Origin: Adineta vaga
Lineage: Eukaryota; Rotifera
DNA length: 64,000 nucleotides
Assembly: GCA_021613535.1 (NCBI GenBank)
Contig: CP075492.1
Span: 3,472,001-3,536,000, forward strand
Direction: 5' to 3'
A program made the translations under genes and the position numbers. The notes under the pieces are model-generated. The model worked only from the letters and a program-made list of their open reading frames with translations, did not search any database and was not told the origin of the DNA. The number at the start of each line of letters is the position of its first letter. Positions within the stretch are counted from its first letter, which is position 1. This document shows positions 1 through 11,210 of this stretch, one piece after another.

Positions 1-1058
1 CTGATAAGATGCAAAAAATTCTATTTGAAATCGATGCTGATCCTCAACTTGAAGGAATCAAACCATTTGCTAATATTACTTCACTCAGTTATTTTCCCGA
101 TGAAGAAGAAGTACTCTTTATGTTAGGTTCAATCTTTCGTCTGGTTAATATTGAACAAAATGATCGTGGAATTTGGATTCTTCGATTAACATTATGTCAG
201 AATGATGATCCCGATCTTCAAGCTGTTTTTGATTATATGAAAGATCAATATGGAAATGGTGAAACAACAACTCTTTCATTTGGAATGATTCTAGCACAAA
301 TGGGAAAATATGATCAAGCAGAAAAATATTATCTTCGTGTTTTAAAAGATATCCCATCGGATCATGATGATCGAAGTGCATGTTATCATAATCTAGGAAA
401 TTTATTTGATAATAAAGGTGATTATAATTCAAGTCTAAATTGGCATAATAAAGCTTTGAAAATGATGATTGAAAAATTTCAATCGAATGATTCAAGAATA
501 GCAACGAGTTATAATAGTATAGCTGCTGTTCATACAAAACTGGCGAATTATGATCAAGCACTTGATTATTATCTCAAAGCATTAGATATTTGGCAGCGAG
601 TCTTAGGCGCGCAACATCCGAATGTTGGTCAATGTTTAAGTAATATAGCTGGTGTTTATCAAATGTGTGGGAAAAGTTCGGAAGCATTAGAATATTTATT
701 AAAAACTTTGTTTATTTATGAACGACATTTGCCTGCAAATCATCCTCAAGTTGGAGATTTATATAATAATCTTGGTGCCGTTTATTTAGGTCTTGATCAA
801 TTAGATCTTGCTTTGGAAAATTTCAATAAATCGCTTAGTATTAAAGAAAAATGTCTACCTGCGCAACATCCGGATATTGCAATGACATTCGCTAATATTG
901 GTCTTATTTATGAAAGTAAAAATGATTGGCCACAAGCAATTTTATATATGGAAAAAGCAGTTAATATTTATCGTCATGTACTCTTTCCTAATCATCCAAC
1001 TTTAATTAAAGTTCAACAACTTCTTGCACGCGTTTTGGAAAAATCTAAAAAGACATAA
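1..1058 (+). CDS. ADP-ribosyltransferase/TPR protein, 3' part (cut by window edge)
   Basis: The frame is open through base 1, so the first ATG at 9 is probably internal and the gene starts outside the window. The first ~40 visible residues look like the end of an arginine-type mono-ADP-ribosyltransferase (ART) domain: a FPDEEEVLF stretch carries the E-x-E signature (E32/E34 counted from that ATG) that in the family binds and transfers ADP-ribose from NAD. Six tetratricopeptide repeats follow (about residues 90-345), each with the pattern N-x-x-G/A-x-x-Y...A-x-x-Y/F and linkers like QHPNVG, as in kinesin-light-chain-type TPRs. It ends at TAA 1056-1058 with no intron in the visible part. ART plus TPR fusions are common in bdelloids, where the TPRs are presumed to bind partners. 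The R and S motifs of the ART fold lie upstream and cannot be checked. Confidence 0.8.
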   Translation, partial: DKMQKILFEIDADPQLEGIKPFANITSLSYFPDEEEVLFMLGSIFRLVNIEQNDRGIWILRLTLCQNDDPDLQAVFDYMKDQYGNGETTTLSFGMILAQMGKYDQAEKYYLRVLKDIPSDHDDRSACYHNLGNLFDNKGDYNSSLNWHNKALKMMIEKFQSNDSRIATSYNSIAAVHTKLANYDQALDYYLKALDIWQRVLGAQHPNVGQCLSNIAGVYQMCGKSSEALEYLLKTLFIYERHLPANHPQVGDLYNNLGAVYLGLDQLDLALENFNKSLSIKEKCLPAQHPDIAMTFANIGLIYESKNDWPQAILYMEKAVNIYRHVLFPNHPTLIKVQQLLARVLEKSKKT

Positions 1059-1106
1059 TATGGAAGAAACCCATCTTGAAAGTTCATAAAAAAGATTGTT
1101 TGGATC

Positions 1107-1126
1107 TTGAGAGGGTGTGGGTGATC
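1107..1126 (+). promoter_or_regulatory. G-rich intergenic motif, copy 1
   Basis: TTGAGAGGGTGTGGGTGATC, just downstream of the ART-TPR gene. It closely matches the motif at 4841-4860 (reverse strand) and other gap copies. Function unknown. The core resembles the TGTGGG telomere unit reported for bdelloids. Confidence 0.4.
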
Positions 1127-1212
1127 TGTTCCTATGTTAACCTCACTCATCCTAACCACTTTAATCTGTTGAATATCTTTCAAATATTTTATCCCTATAC
1201 ACATATGACAGA

Positions 1213-1449
1213 CTATCTAACATATCTAGTTGTTGATGTTAATGAAGTTTCATCAGCAGTTGCTGGTTCTATATCGATAATGCAATCAACATGAGGGTGC
1301 TTCACCAATTTAGCTATCTCTTCAGTAATGTGTCGATGACCTAATGGTGTGAAGTGAATGTCATCATTCTTCCTAAACTCTCTCCGATTCTTCATAGAGT
1401 GAACCAGATTCACGAAGGGTGTCGAGTAACATCCTAGACAAAACTCTGT
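1213..1449 (-). pseudogene. SGNH/PC-esterase-like hydrolase, C-terminal fragment
   Basis: A minus-strand open stretch encodes about 75 residues ending at 1213. It contains NDDIHFTPLGHRHITEE, which fits the D-x-x-H catalytic end of SGNH/GDSL or PC-esterase-type hydrolases. A plausible splice acceptor (TTACAG) precedes it near 1450. I found no upstream exons with the GDS or GxND blocks in the 700 bases to the next gene, so this is most likely a truncated relic. Part of the next gene's upstream region could hide a degenerate 5' end. Confidence 0.4.
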
Positions 1450-2152
1450 AATATAATGATATCATAATTTTCATTCGACTATAATAAATTATTTATCTTT
1501 CAATTCCATTCTCGAGGGTGAGGATGTGAAAAACACTGTCAAGATAAGGATATAACCCTCGGCATGGCTTGATTGCCAGGGGATTACCAAAAATTGAATT
1601 CCGTAACACTAGATGCCTACAATTATTCTCTTGACTATAAATTATTCCTAAATAGAAATCTTAAACGCTCTTTTATCTATGGATGTTAGTATAAATATTG
1701 CCTTGAAAGCAGGAATCGATTGTTTTTCTTGTGTATAGTTTCTTTTATTCTTCGTATTTTCGGCACTGGTGACTCAATCATCGGTATGTGCTTTGCTTGC
1801 AACGAGATGAATTGTTAGTATTTTTTAGTGTCGTTTATAACTACCGTAAACACTTCAGCATCTGGAATGTACTTTTAATGTAACATTACCAAAACAATGG
1901 AAGAAAACGTTGTTGTCACGTTCTATTATTTTCTTTATAAAAAAGGACATTTCTATGTTGTATTCATATTTTGAAATTGTCTTCGTTTTAGCAACGACAC
2001 CCTTCGTTCTTCTTCAAGATTAATGTTTACACAATTAATGGAATGCTTTTTGTTTTTTCATCCTTTTTTCAATTCATAAAGTTCACATATAAATGCATGT
2101 TCTTTTTCCATCCTTGTGTCCCATTTTACTCTCGTGATCTCTCTTATGAAAG
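1450..2152. other. Intergenic, no gene seen
   Basis: AT-rich sequence with short scattered ORFs only. It holds a 13-bp sequence (1995-2007) inverted relative to 1412-1424, and the upstream region of the membrane protein gene that starts at 2153. No convincing promoter element was recognised. Confidence 0.5.
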
Positions 2153-4657
2153 ATGTCGATTAACAGATTTCTTTTCATCTGCTCATTACTACATATTTCT
2201 ACTATTGATTCATCTCACTTTCGTGGTGGCACAATTACATCGTCAGTACTAATAATTTTATTTAGTTTCATTGTATATTCAGTTTGTCTAGGCGTCCTTA
2301 CAATAATACTCCATCAGGCAGTTCAGTGGATGTTATAGTACGTGAACGATGGTCATGGCGTCGAAGTGCATATAGTCCTAATTGTTCGCCGGCTACCATT
2401 GCTGCACAAACTCCTAAGATTGGTGATAGCAACACACTGACTTGTGTGTCTGGCACTTGTGGCTCTTATTGGACTGGTATGTCTGTGCCAACATTTTGCA
2501 CTGATTTTAGCGCTCCTTTGGACGTGGCTTCGGGTGAATATTATCAAACATACACAATACCACTCAATATTCAATTTAGTATTGCGTTTTCTTCGAGTGC
2601 ATGGTTTTCTACTCTCGTTGTTGGAAGTGGTGGAAGTTGGGCTGTTGTTGGTCGAATCAGTACTATTGTTCGACCTGATGGTTACTTAAATACAAGTCCT
2701 GTTGCTGTCAGTCTTCCAATTCTCTATAAAGAAATCAACATTCAACAGGTTCATGTTGTTCAAATGTCTGATTTTGATGGAACTGATATATTAAAATGTC
2801 GATGGTCAGTTGGTGGAACAACCACTATCAATCAATTTAATGAATGTGCTGGTGTATGTAATGGTATACCTGGTGCTAATCTTATTGGTGCCAATTGTAC
2901 AATTGTATTTACACTTACAGCAGCTAATTGGTATGCTGCAGCAGCATTACAAATTGAAGATTTTTATAATGCTGCAGCACTCGCAGCAAATACACCAATG
3001 ACTTCAGTACCACTCCAATTTCTTTTCTATGGTTATGCAGCGCCAACAGGTTGTAGTACTCCACCAGCCATCATTGGCGATCGACCAAATCGAGGTAAGT
3101 TCGCATTTGATCGATATATCTTTTATTGTTTGTTTTTCTAAGCTTGCATTGGTGTGCTGGTTGGCGCAAATGTCACTGAATATGTTACTATTCAAGTTTA
3201 TTGTCCTGGAAAGAGTATTATTGACTATGTTTCAAGTGTACCAGTTGGTATGACAAAGAGTGCGATTCTTAATCCAAGCACTGGTTAGTTCATATCACAT
3301 GTCTTGATATATATATATATATATTAGATTAATCGATTCTACTTATAGGTATTTATCAAATCATTCTCAGTTGGGTTCCTGTATATAGTCAATATGGTCC
3401 ACAAGCTGTTTGCATAGGAGCTATTGATAATACAAATATTCAAACAAATCAATGGTGTATTACATTCTTAGTTGGTTTTCAATCACCCGACGTTATTCGA
3501 CCATCATTAGTTCAAGGTTCAGCTTCACCCATTGGCACTGTCTTTCAAAATCAAACTTTGTTTTCTATTCAAAGTAATATTAACTGAAAACGTCAATGAT
3601 TAGAACCATGACCTCATTTTTTCTCTATTTCAGCAACAGTTTCAGTTAATCGTCCAACACGTAATGGTACATATATTTATTTTTATAATTCTACTGGTGG
3701 TGGTACACTTGTTCAAAAATATGATTGTGGTTGGGAACCAGAAGTAACATATACTGGTTTCACCATTGTTATTCGTTTTCCCGTTGCACCATGAAAGCCT
3801 GGAATGTTTTATTATGTTACTATGGATAGTGGTATGTACCCACATTTCTTCCATTTTTCTTATTTTTATCTCTTTCATTGATTTCTATTTAGGTGTGGCT
3901 AGTGGAACTGAATTTTGTGGTAAGTTTCTGATACTTATATAGTGTGAAAGAAAGAACAAAATTTTCATCAAGGTCCTGAATCTGCACCAATCAATGATCC
4001 AACATTTTGGGTTTTTAATATTTGGAATCCTGCAGTATCATCGACAACAACAACTACAACAACTCCTTTTACAACAGTTACAGTTACAACTAAACCTACA
4101 TCAACAACAAGTATCAATACAGCAGTAAGATTAGTCTATCATCTCTTTCGCCTTTTCTATGCATTTTAGTTTATCTTTCTTAAATAGTTAACAACAACTG
4201 GAATCATTGTAACAACAACAATTCCACCAACAACAACATCAACTGCATCAACAACTCCACTACCAACAACAGCTGGTAAGAAAAGATTTCATATTGAATA
4301 TCATTAGATTAAATATTTGTCCATTTGTTTATTTAGCACCAACAACAGCTGCTCCAACTGCATCTGCTTCAACAACAGAATCTACTGTTGCTGTTATTTA
4401 TCCCAAAGATTTGGTAAGTTATTCAATCATACATGTTCTTATGAGATTATTTCTTATTCGACAAAAAATATAAATAGGAACTTATGTGTCTTCAACCAAT
4501 TGCAATTTTAACTGCTGTTTTCTTTGTTGCGATGATGCCAATACATGGTATAGTTTTATATGCTACATTTACAAAACTATCGAATACATTTACTCAATCA
4601 AAACTCGATGCACAAACAAGACATAAACAACGAATGAAACGAATTATGAGAAAATAA
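2153..4657 (+). CDS. Secreted/type I membrane protein with Thr-rich stalk, interrupted by in-frame TGA
   Basis: Ten exons reconstructed from GT-AG sites: 2153-2241, 2292-3094, 3143-3283, 3349-3573, 3634-3831, 3893-3919, 3973-4124, 4188-4275, 4337-4413, 4478-4657. The start follows an in-frame TGA at 2147 and gives a signal peptide (MSINRFLFICSLLHIS) before an SSHFRGGTIT motif. A long Cys/Trp-containing ectodomain follows (WSWRRSAYSPNC, several NxT sites), then about 100 residues of Thr/Ser/Pro mucin-like stalk, one membrane segment (IAILTAVFFVAMMPIHGIV) and a short basic tail. I recognise the type (an uncharacterised bdelloid surface family) but not a function. A TGA at 3792-3794 interrupts exon 5 between FPVAP and KPGMFYYV. 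Everything after it stays open and correctly spliced, so the gene is either a young pseudogene, a null allele or a sequencing error. Confidence 0.7.
3792..3794 (+). other. Premature TGA codon in the membrane protein gene
   Basis: The codon lies in frame between two conserved-looking blocks of exon 5. The downstream exons keep frame, splice sites and a membrane anchor, so a single substitution explains it. Confidence 0.75.
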
Positions 4658-4840
4658 AACTTCATTTCACATTTTTTTTCTTCTAATCCAGCGTCTTTTT
4701 TAAACATCATCTTATTAATAATTCGAGGGATGTTGCGTGAGTGTGATTGGATCTGTAAAGTGATAATCATATAATTCTTAAATAAAATTCCAATAAATTC
4801 TAATATAATTAGTCCTTAAAGTTCAACGAATAAAAACATA

Positions 4841-4860
4841 TACTCATCCACACCCTCAAG
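4841..4860 (-). promoter_or_regulatory. G-rich intergenic motif, copy 2
   Basis: Reads CTTGAGGGTGTGGATGAGTA on the minus strand. It lies in the 270-bp gap between two convergent genes, so it is not obviously a promoter element. Confidence 0.4.
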
Positions 4861-4927
4861 ATGGCGCTCGTCCTCGCATATGAACTCTTGTCATAGATTT
4901 CAACTTCTATTTCACATGTTTATTAAA

Positions 4928-7684
4928 TTAAAATGATTTGCAATTAAAAGTTGCATCGAAATCTGCCGGTATCATATCATTGATGTGATTAGATGCAAGA
5001 TGAACAGTCCTTAACATCTATACATGAAAATATAACAAATAACATGTATAAAATAAATCATCTAATGATAGTCACTTACTGGATTATATTTTAATGCTAT
5101 AATGAGATGTTGTATTCCTTCATTATTGATATTATTTGCCAGTAGATTCAATTCATTTATTGTCTAGATATTAAATAAATAATTGTCGACGAGATTAATT
5201 GACTTACTGTATTATTCTTCAATATTTTAGCTAATTGTTGAGCACCATTATCATCAATTTTGTTACCTTCGAGATCAAGTGTATTAAGTGTCTTATAATC
5301 AAAGAAAAGAATTCATTTTTCGATATAGAACATTTTCATACTGTATTTTTCAATAATGCTTCAACAAGATATTGTATTCCTTCGTTAGTAAAATTATTTC
5401 TCTTAAGATCGAGTATAGTAAGTGTCTAATAAATAAATAAATAAATAAGAATTGATTATGAACAGATAGAAGATTGATTCTCACCGTATTGTTCAGAAGT
5501 GTTTGTGATAGATGTTGTATACCCACATTACCAATATTATTTTTACCGAGCCGGAGAGTAGTGAGTGTCTACATTGAAAAGAACACAACCAACAATCGAT
5601 CGATGGAAGAAAATTGATTTAATTTACTGTATTTTTATGTAATGCTTCAGCAAGAAAGCGTATACCTTCACAATCAATTCGATTGTTTTGAAGATTGAGT
5701 AATGTTAAAGTCTAAATACATGAAATAAACTTTATTTATATAAAATATTGAAAAGAAACAAACTCGATTCATTTGTAAAGGTATATTTAAATATTGTATA
5801 CATTCGTTATCAATACAATTATCAGAAACATTTAGATTGGTTAACGTCTACAAAACATTTCATTATTATCATTTGATTAGATCATTGCAATTTCTTTACA
5901 GTATTATTTTGTATTATGTCAGACAACATTTGTGCACCCTTCGAAGAAATCATGTTTCCACTAATATTAAGTAGGATCAATGTCTATATGAAAAATTTAG
6001 AATCGATTAAACAAAAGAAAAAGAAGATTTCTCAAACTGTATTATTCTGTAATGCTTGAGCAATGTATTGTAATCCTCTAAAACTAAAACAGTTGGCACT
6101 AAGATCAATTGTAGTGATTGTCTACAAACAATGATCAATAAGATTATCGATTACAGAGAGAAGAGAATAGTTTACAGTATTTTTTGATAATAATTCTGCG
6201 AGATATTGTAATCCATCATCGGCAATATCATTATAACCAAGATTAAGAATAGTGAGTGTCTATAGTTAGATGAAAAGGAAAACATGAATCGATTGAATAG
6301 AGTTGCTTTTACTGAATTGATTAACAATGCTTTCGTTAAATATTGAATACCAACATCTGTAATGGTATTACTATCGAGATAAAGAGTAGTGAGTGTCTAT
6401 TTCAAACGTAAACAAGATAAGATTTATTATGAGCGAGAATTTTTACCGTATTTCTCTGTAAAATATGTGAAAGATGTTGTATTCCTTTATCACCGATATG
6501 ATTGCCTGTTAAGTGAAGAGTATTGAGTATCTAAATATCAATAAATTCATCAATCAATGAATACAAAATTTCAATTAATTACTGAATTATTTTGTAATGT
6601 TCTAGTTAAATGTTGAATTCCTTCCATACCGATGTAATTACGAGTGAGAATCAATTTTGTCAGTGTCTATGGAATGAAATAATAAAACAAATATTCAAAT
6701 TTAGAATTGTTTTACCATATTGTTTTGTAACATATCAGTAACATATTGTATTTTTTGACTACTGAGATTGTTACATTCAAGATGAAGAGTCGTTAGTGTC
6801 TAGAATTGAAGAATAATATCGATATTTTGGAGAATAAAACATATTGTTTTTGTTACTTTGTTATTCTTTAATACTTGACCTAAATGTTGTATATTTGTAC
6901 TATCAAGTGGATATGTATTGAGAATAAGTTTAGTTAAGGTCTGTATGAGAGAAAAACAATTAGAGAATAGAAAAATATTCATTTGATTTACTGTATTAAT
7001 TTGTAATAGTTCAATAAGATGATGTGTTTCATTTGAATTGAGTCTATTGCAATGAAATTCAATTGTTGTCAATGTCTATATTTAAATTTATTCGAAATTT
7101 TTAAAATTAAGATACTATAATGTTCATTTTTACTTTATTATGTTGTAATCCTTGAGTTAACTGGTAAAATGCATTGATTTCAAATTTATTATTATTAAAA
7201 ATAAGTTCAGTAAGAGTCTATAAAACGATCCAAGTAACTCTCTTACAAGAAAATTGTAGTCTTACCGTATTGTTGTGAAGTGCATAGGCGAGATATTTTC
7301 CATCATCTTCAGTAATTTCATTGAAACTACAAGTAAGTTTAGTAATTGTCTATATAAAATATCTTAGAATCGATTTACATTCAACTTGTATGTCTTACTT
7401 TATTGTTGATTAATGATTGTGTTAAATGTTTCAATTTGATTTTATTTTCTATCCGAATAGCGACTTGCAATTCAGTGAATGTCTAAAGGAAATTGTTAAT
7501 GAATAAAATCAATATCTTTGTATATCATTACCTGATAACGATGATATGTATGAATAATGGAATTTAATCTAATAGAAACATTTTGTAGAGATAGAAGAAT
7601 ATCTGTTCGAGTAAGATGGTCTAAGATACGATAAGTTAATTCGATAGGTAATGTATGAAGTGAGAAAGGTAGTTTATTTGACAT
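4928..7684 (-). CDS. F-box/LRR protein with one leucine-rich repeat per exon (20 exons)
   Basis: Exon 1 (7684-7532, 51 residues) is an F-box (LPIELTYRILDHLTRTDIL), the SKP1-binding module of SCF ubiquitin ligases. Exons 2-19 are each exactly 84 nt and phase 0, each encoding one 28-residue ribonuclease-inhibitor-type LRR of the form TLTTLxLxxNxIxxxGxQxLxxALxxNT. They begin at 7482, 7349, 7217, 7075, 6940, 6799, 6666, 6530, 6396, 6259, 6121, 5983, 5847, 5711, 5568, 5425, 5291 and 5163. Exon 20 (5017-4928) is a 29-residue cap ending in TAA. The predicted protein is about 584 residues. I checked most repeats and found no stop. The LRRs resemble the NLRC3/NLR type, but no NACHT domain is present. 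Role inferred: substrate recognition for ubiquitination. Introns are about 45-65 bp, typical for this genome. Confidence 0.85.
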
Positions 7685-8248
7685 TGTTTATTAAAAGAAT
7701 CGAAATTGTATGTAATGTTTGAAGGTGACTGATTTTCTCTATTCGGCCTCGCTTATAATTACCACACACACACACACACACGTGTGAAGAAATGTAAATA
7801 TAGTGTGTAAAAAACTCGTGCGCAAGAAAATGAAATGTAAACAGAAAAACATTAATTGCATTCGTTTAGTTATTGTTTTTTAATGTAATAACATATTGAG
7901 AGTCTGGGTGAAGGGAGTCCGATAGAATTATACCCACATCAGAACATGGACATAATTAAAAAGGTAGAAGAAGAGAACGAATCGTATGTTCTGAAAAAGA
8001 ACATTCATTATGTAAACTATTTTTTATTAGCATTCTATAATTAAGTATCAAATAATAAAGTAGAACACATGAATGTGTTCCATCATTGTTAGATGAAATC
8101 TGACAAATGATTGTAAAGGCTTCTGTTGAAGTAGATTTTTTTCTTATTGATATGTTAATTGAATAGACGGATTGTATAAATTGATTTAATATAAACAATC
8201 AAATCGAAAATACTGATATAGCAGAATAATTCTTTAATATTTCAAAGA
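7685..8248. other. Divergent intergenic region
   Basis: It separates the divergent F-box/LRR gene (minus) and the type II membrane protein gene (plus), so it must hold both promoters. It contains a (CA)9 tract at 7763-7780 followed by CGTGTG. The 80-residue minus ORF at 7956-8198 has no recognisable features. Confidence 0.5.
7763..7780. repeat. (CA)n microsatellite
   Basis: Nine CA units followed directly by CGTGTG, giving a short potential Z-DNA or hairpin tract upstream of the F-box/LRR gene. Confidence 0.9.
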
Positions 8249-10301
8249 ATGCTGCGTTCATCAATTTCGAGTCGTGTGGTGTTTATTAAGAAACACCGAC
8301 GTAAACGTCGTCAACGAAATGTAAGTTCTGATTTCATCTCGATTTACTTATTGATTTTTTTGATAAAGCTAAAGTTCAATGGTGTTCGTCATATACAAAA
8401 CAAAACAATAGATTCAAAGTTATCGAAAAAGAATCTCATAGTGGAGAATGTCAAAACAATGCTACCAACGCCGCGCTCGTCTACCAAAGAAACAGTAAGA
8501 ATCCAAAGCTTCAGCAATAATATATCACATGGTAGATAGAAGTTTCTTACATAATTTAAGAATGTTGGTATAGTATCGATGAGAAAAAAACTATTGTGCT
8601 GGAACCTGATTACCGAAAGTATCTAAGAACTTGATGAGATTCATTGATGTTTGTTTTTACAGATCACAAGAAACACATCAATATCTTTGAATTCCATTCA
8701 ACCACATCAAGTTAGTCTGCACTAACTGAATTAAATTTTTGAAAAATGCGTTTTTTCTGTAGATAAACACGTCAATGGTGTCAGTTGCATCGTCTAAATT
8801 ACACCCAGAATATCGTTTATTCTTAAAATCACGATTGACTACTTCAGAACTATCTTTTCTCAAAAATAATAAAATACGACCCAATTACGTTTATTACAAT
8901 TCAGGAAAAAAAGAAGAAGAAGAAGAACGTCGTCGGCGTCGTATAGGTTTTGCTGCTTGCTGTCCGTGTTGTTCACCATGTTGTTGTTTGGCATTCGGTC
9001 TTCTCACAGCATTGATTCTAACAGGTCTTGCAGTATTGATCAGTCTACTGTTATTTACCAAACAAAGTACTACCACGACAACAACTAGTACAAGTACTTC
9101 AAGCACGAGTGAATAGTGTTTGCTTATTTTATGATAAATATCAGTAAATTATCCTATTTTAGGTACATCGACGACTTCGGCAACTACAACGACATCAAGT
9201 GAGTTTTTAGTATCAATAACCACAAGTTATTATTTGTTGTATCTAGCAAGTACAACGAGTACGAGTACATCATCAAGTGAGTAGAGTTTGTAATTCAAAA
9301 TAAATTCACTAATTCTTATTTCGTTAGCATCTACATCAACAACGAGCACATCGACAACGTCGGAAACAACAACGTCAACAACAAGTACGTCGACAACTAG
9401 TGAAACAACAACTACCGTCACAAGTATGTATTGATGGAAAATGTTTAGATTAAAAAATATTCAACTTAAAACTTATTATAGCGACTTCCACATCGTCGGT
9501 TACGACAACTAGCGTAACAAGTAAGTGTTCTGAATTATAGTATGCAAACAATTCGTCAAATAATTATTGTCAGATGCTTTAAAAAGTAGAAAATTTTTGT
9601 CGCATTTGTGAACATACCAAATCTTAAAAGATCCTGCCGCTCTCAAAGCTCGTCTTGAGACATATAGCATAAATTCTTTTATTTTCATATTTAGCTACTA
9701 CACAAACGACTACAATAGCTGTAACGACTGCTAGTAAGTTATTACTTTCATTTAAATCATAACGAATATAATTCTTTTACTTCGTCAAGCAATTACATCG
9801 AATGCATGTACATCGGGTTGGACTGGTGTTACTTTACTCTATCATTGTGGCAATTGTCCAGACATAATGCCATAGTCATATCATACCTATACTTATGTAG
9901 CAATTGCTACTCAAACTCGTATTTCGTTTGCGTTTCGTGAAGATGTTGGTTGTTTTGCAGTTGATGACGTTTCCATTCGAAGTACAGCATCACCAGGTGT
10001 AGAATTGATTACCAATGGTGGTTTTGAAACGAGTACTCTTTCATCATGGACTTATTGTAATCCAAGTGGTGCAACAGCTGCCGGAGCTGTATTTGCAAAT
10101 GTTACCGAACAAATGTGTGTTAATTACCGACTTTATTCCCGATCTGGAGCATATTTTTATTATGATGGAGCTGTAGGAAACAATGATTATCTTATTCAAA
10201 AATTTTCGACAGTAATTGGTCAAACATATACTATTTCATTTTGGTTATACAATGAAGCTGGTGGTGGAATAAGTATAGCTGATATTTTGCTCAGCATATA
10301 A
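8249..10301 (+). CDS. Type II membrane protein: basic tail, TM, Thr/Ser stalk, jelly-roll-like ectodomain; in-frame TAG
   Basis: Ten exons: 8249-8320, 8369-8494, 8663-8710, 8763-9108, 9163-9198, 9247-9276, 9328-9423, 9482-9520, 9695-9733, 9790-10301. The N-terminal cytosolic part is basic. Exon 4 has an acidic/basic run (EEEEERRRRR), a Cys-rich patch and one membrane segment (LAFGLLTALILTGLAVLISLLLF). Exons 4-9 code almost only T and S, an O-glycosylated stalk, and all split codons in the same phase. Exon 10 is a secreted domain with NGGFETSTLSSWTYC, which resembles the start of CBM4/9 or DUF642-type galactose-binding folds, so carbohydrate binding is a reasonable guess. A TAG at 9873-9875 interrupts exon 10 after YHCGNCPDIMP. 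The downstream 140 residues stay open to TAA, suggesting a recent nonsense mutation or sequence error. Confidence 0.7.
9108..9733 (+). repeat. Thr/Ser-rich microsatellite-like stalk exons
   Basis: Runs of ACA/ACG/AGT codons spread over six small exons (27-96 nt), each flanked by similar A|GTGAGT- or A|GTAAGT-type donors, consistent with growth of the mucin stalk by exon or unit duplication. Confidence 0.6.
9873..9875 (+). other. Premature TAG codon in the type II membrane protein gene
   Basis: In frame inside exon 10. An alternative intron ending at this TAG would have to remove the conserved Cys-containing start of the domain, so a nonsense codon is the simpler reading. Confidence 0.65.
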
Positions 10302-11210
10302 TGAATTCTATGTATTTCGTTAGTTGATTCGCAACTTTCTCGCACTTTAATCCTATCTCTTTTACCTTATTCGGCTCTCGAACAATACTTTTCAATTATT
10401 AATAAAATATTTTTTAAAACGAAGCCTATTAGATTTCGCTGTCCATTTCAATCAGAATACTATTAGAAGTGTCAATGTGATAGTATTGTAGTAATCAATA
10501 CCCTGATTTTCAAGATTTTCGCATTTATAAAACATATCAATGGTTGGCAATAGAATATTTTCATCATCATTATTGCCTGAAGAATCATGAAAATAGTTAG
10601 TACAAAGAAAGTCATCTTGTTTGATTTTTATCCGATGGATTCGGATATATGCTAAGTTGAATACTCTCACTCGTCATGCTACTATTCATTCCTTGGCGGC
10701 ACATATGTATGATGTAGATGGCAAATTCAGTTCATTTTGTCTGCAATTCGTCTAGCGAACTATTTCACAAGTTTTACGTCTGCTTCAAATACACATCGGT
10801 TAGCTCTATTTACTAAAATCTTTATCAACGATACGAATAAATCCTCTTTAGATTTGAGAGAATCTGAGCCTGTTAACTTTTAGAACACCTCTCCGAATGG
10901 ATCGTAGATAGAATTATGCAAATCCAATAATGAACCTTCAGACGTCTCTCTCGCTGTCAAGATCATAATATTATAACAAGGAGAAAAACGCATCATAATA
11001 AGTTGGCTAAAATAAATATTGACGCAAAATAAGAGGAACAACACTTTTTTTGACATAAGATTGTTTGTGAACATGTCAAAGTCTTGATTATATGCGCGTG
11101 TCGAACAGCCAATATTTTATCATAGTTAAACACATATAAACTGTATAAGCAAATCATGCAGAATTCTTTTTCACTAGTTTCTTATTATCGTTTTATTCTC
11201 TCGACATACT
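10302..11210. other. Intergenic, start of duplicated block A
   Basis: An AATAAA-type signal near 10400 follows the upstream gene. From about 10840 the sequence is recognisably homologous, with many substitutions and indels, to 16755-17170 upstream of the second Ly6-like gene. No gene was recognised. Confidence 0.5.

Noticed and set aside
1412-2007. 13-bp inverted repeat (ACGAAGGGTGTCG at 1412 and its complement at 1995) as ends of a transposon.
   Set aside because: Homology stops after 13 bases, there is no target duplication, and one end lies in a hydrolase-like coding fragment.
4928-7684. Regularly spaced repeats with similar ends (about 140-bp period) resembling a repeat array.
   Set aside because: The period comes from 84-nt LRR exons plus short introns. 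The repeats are diverged, coding and spliced, so this is neither CRISPR nor a satellite.
8894-9421. Val- and Leu-rich minus-strand ORFs opposite the mucin stalk.
   Set aside because: They are antisense shadows of ACA/ACG repeat codons. The plus strand has consistent splice sites and a membrane anchor.
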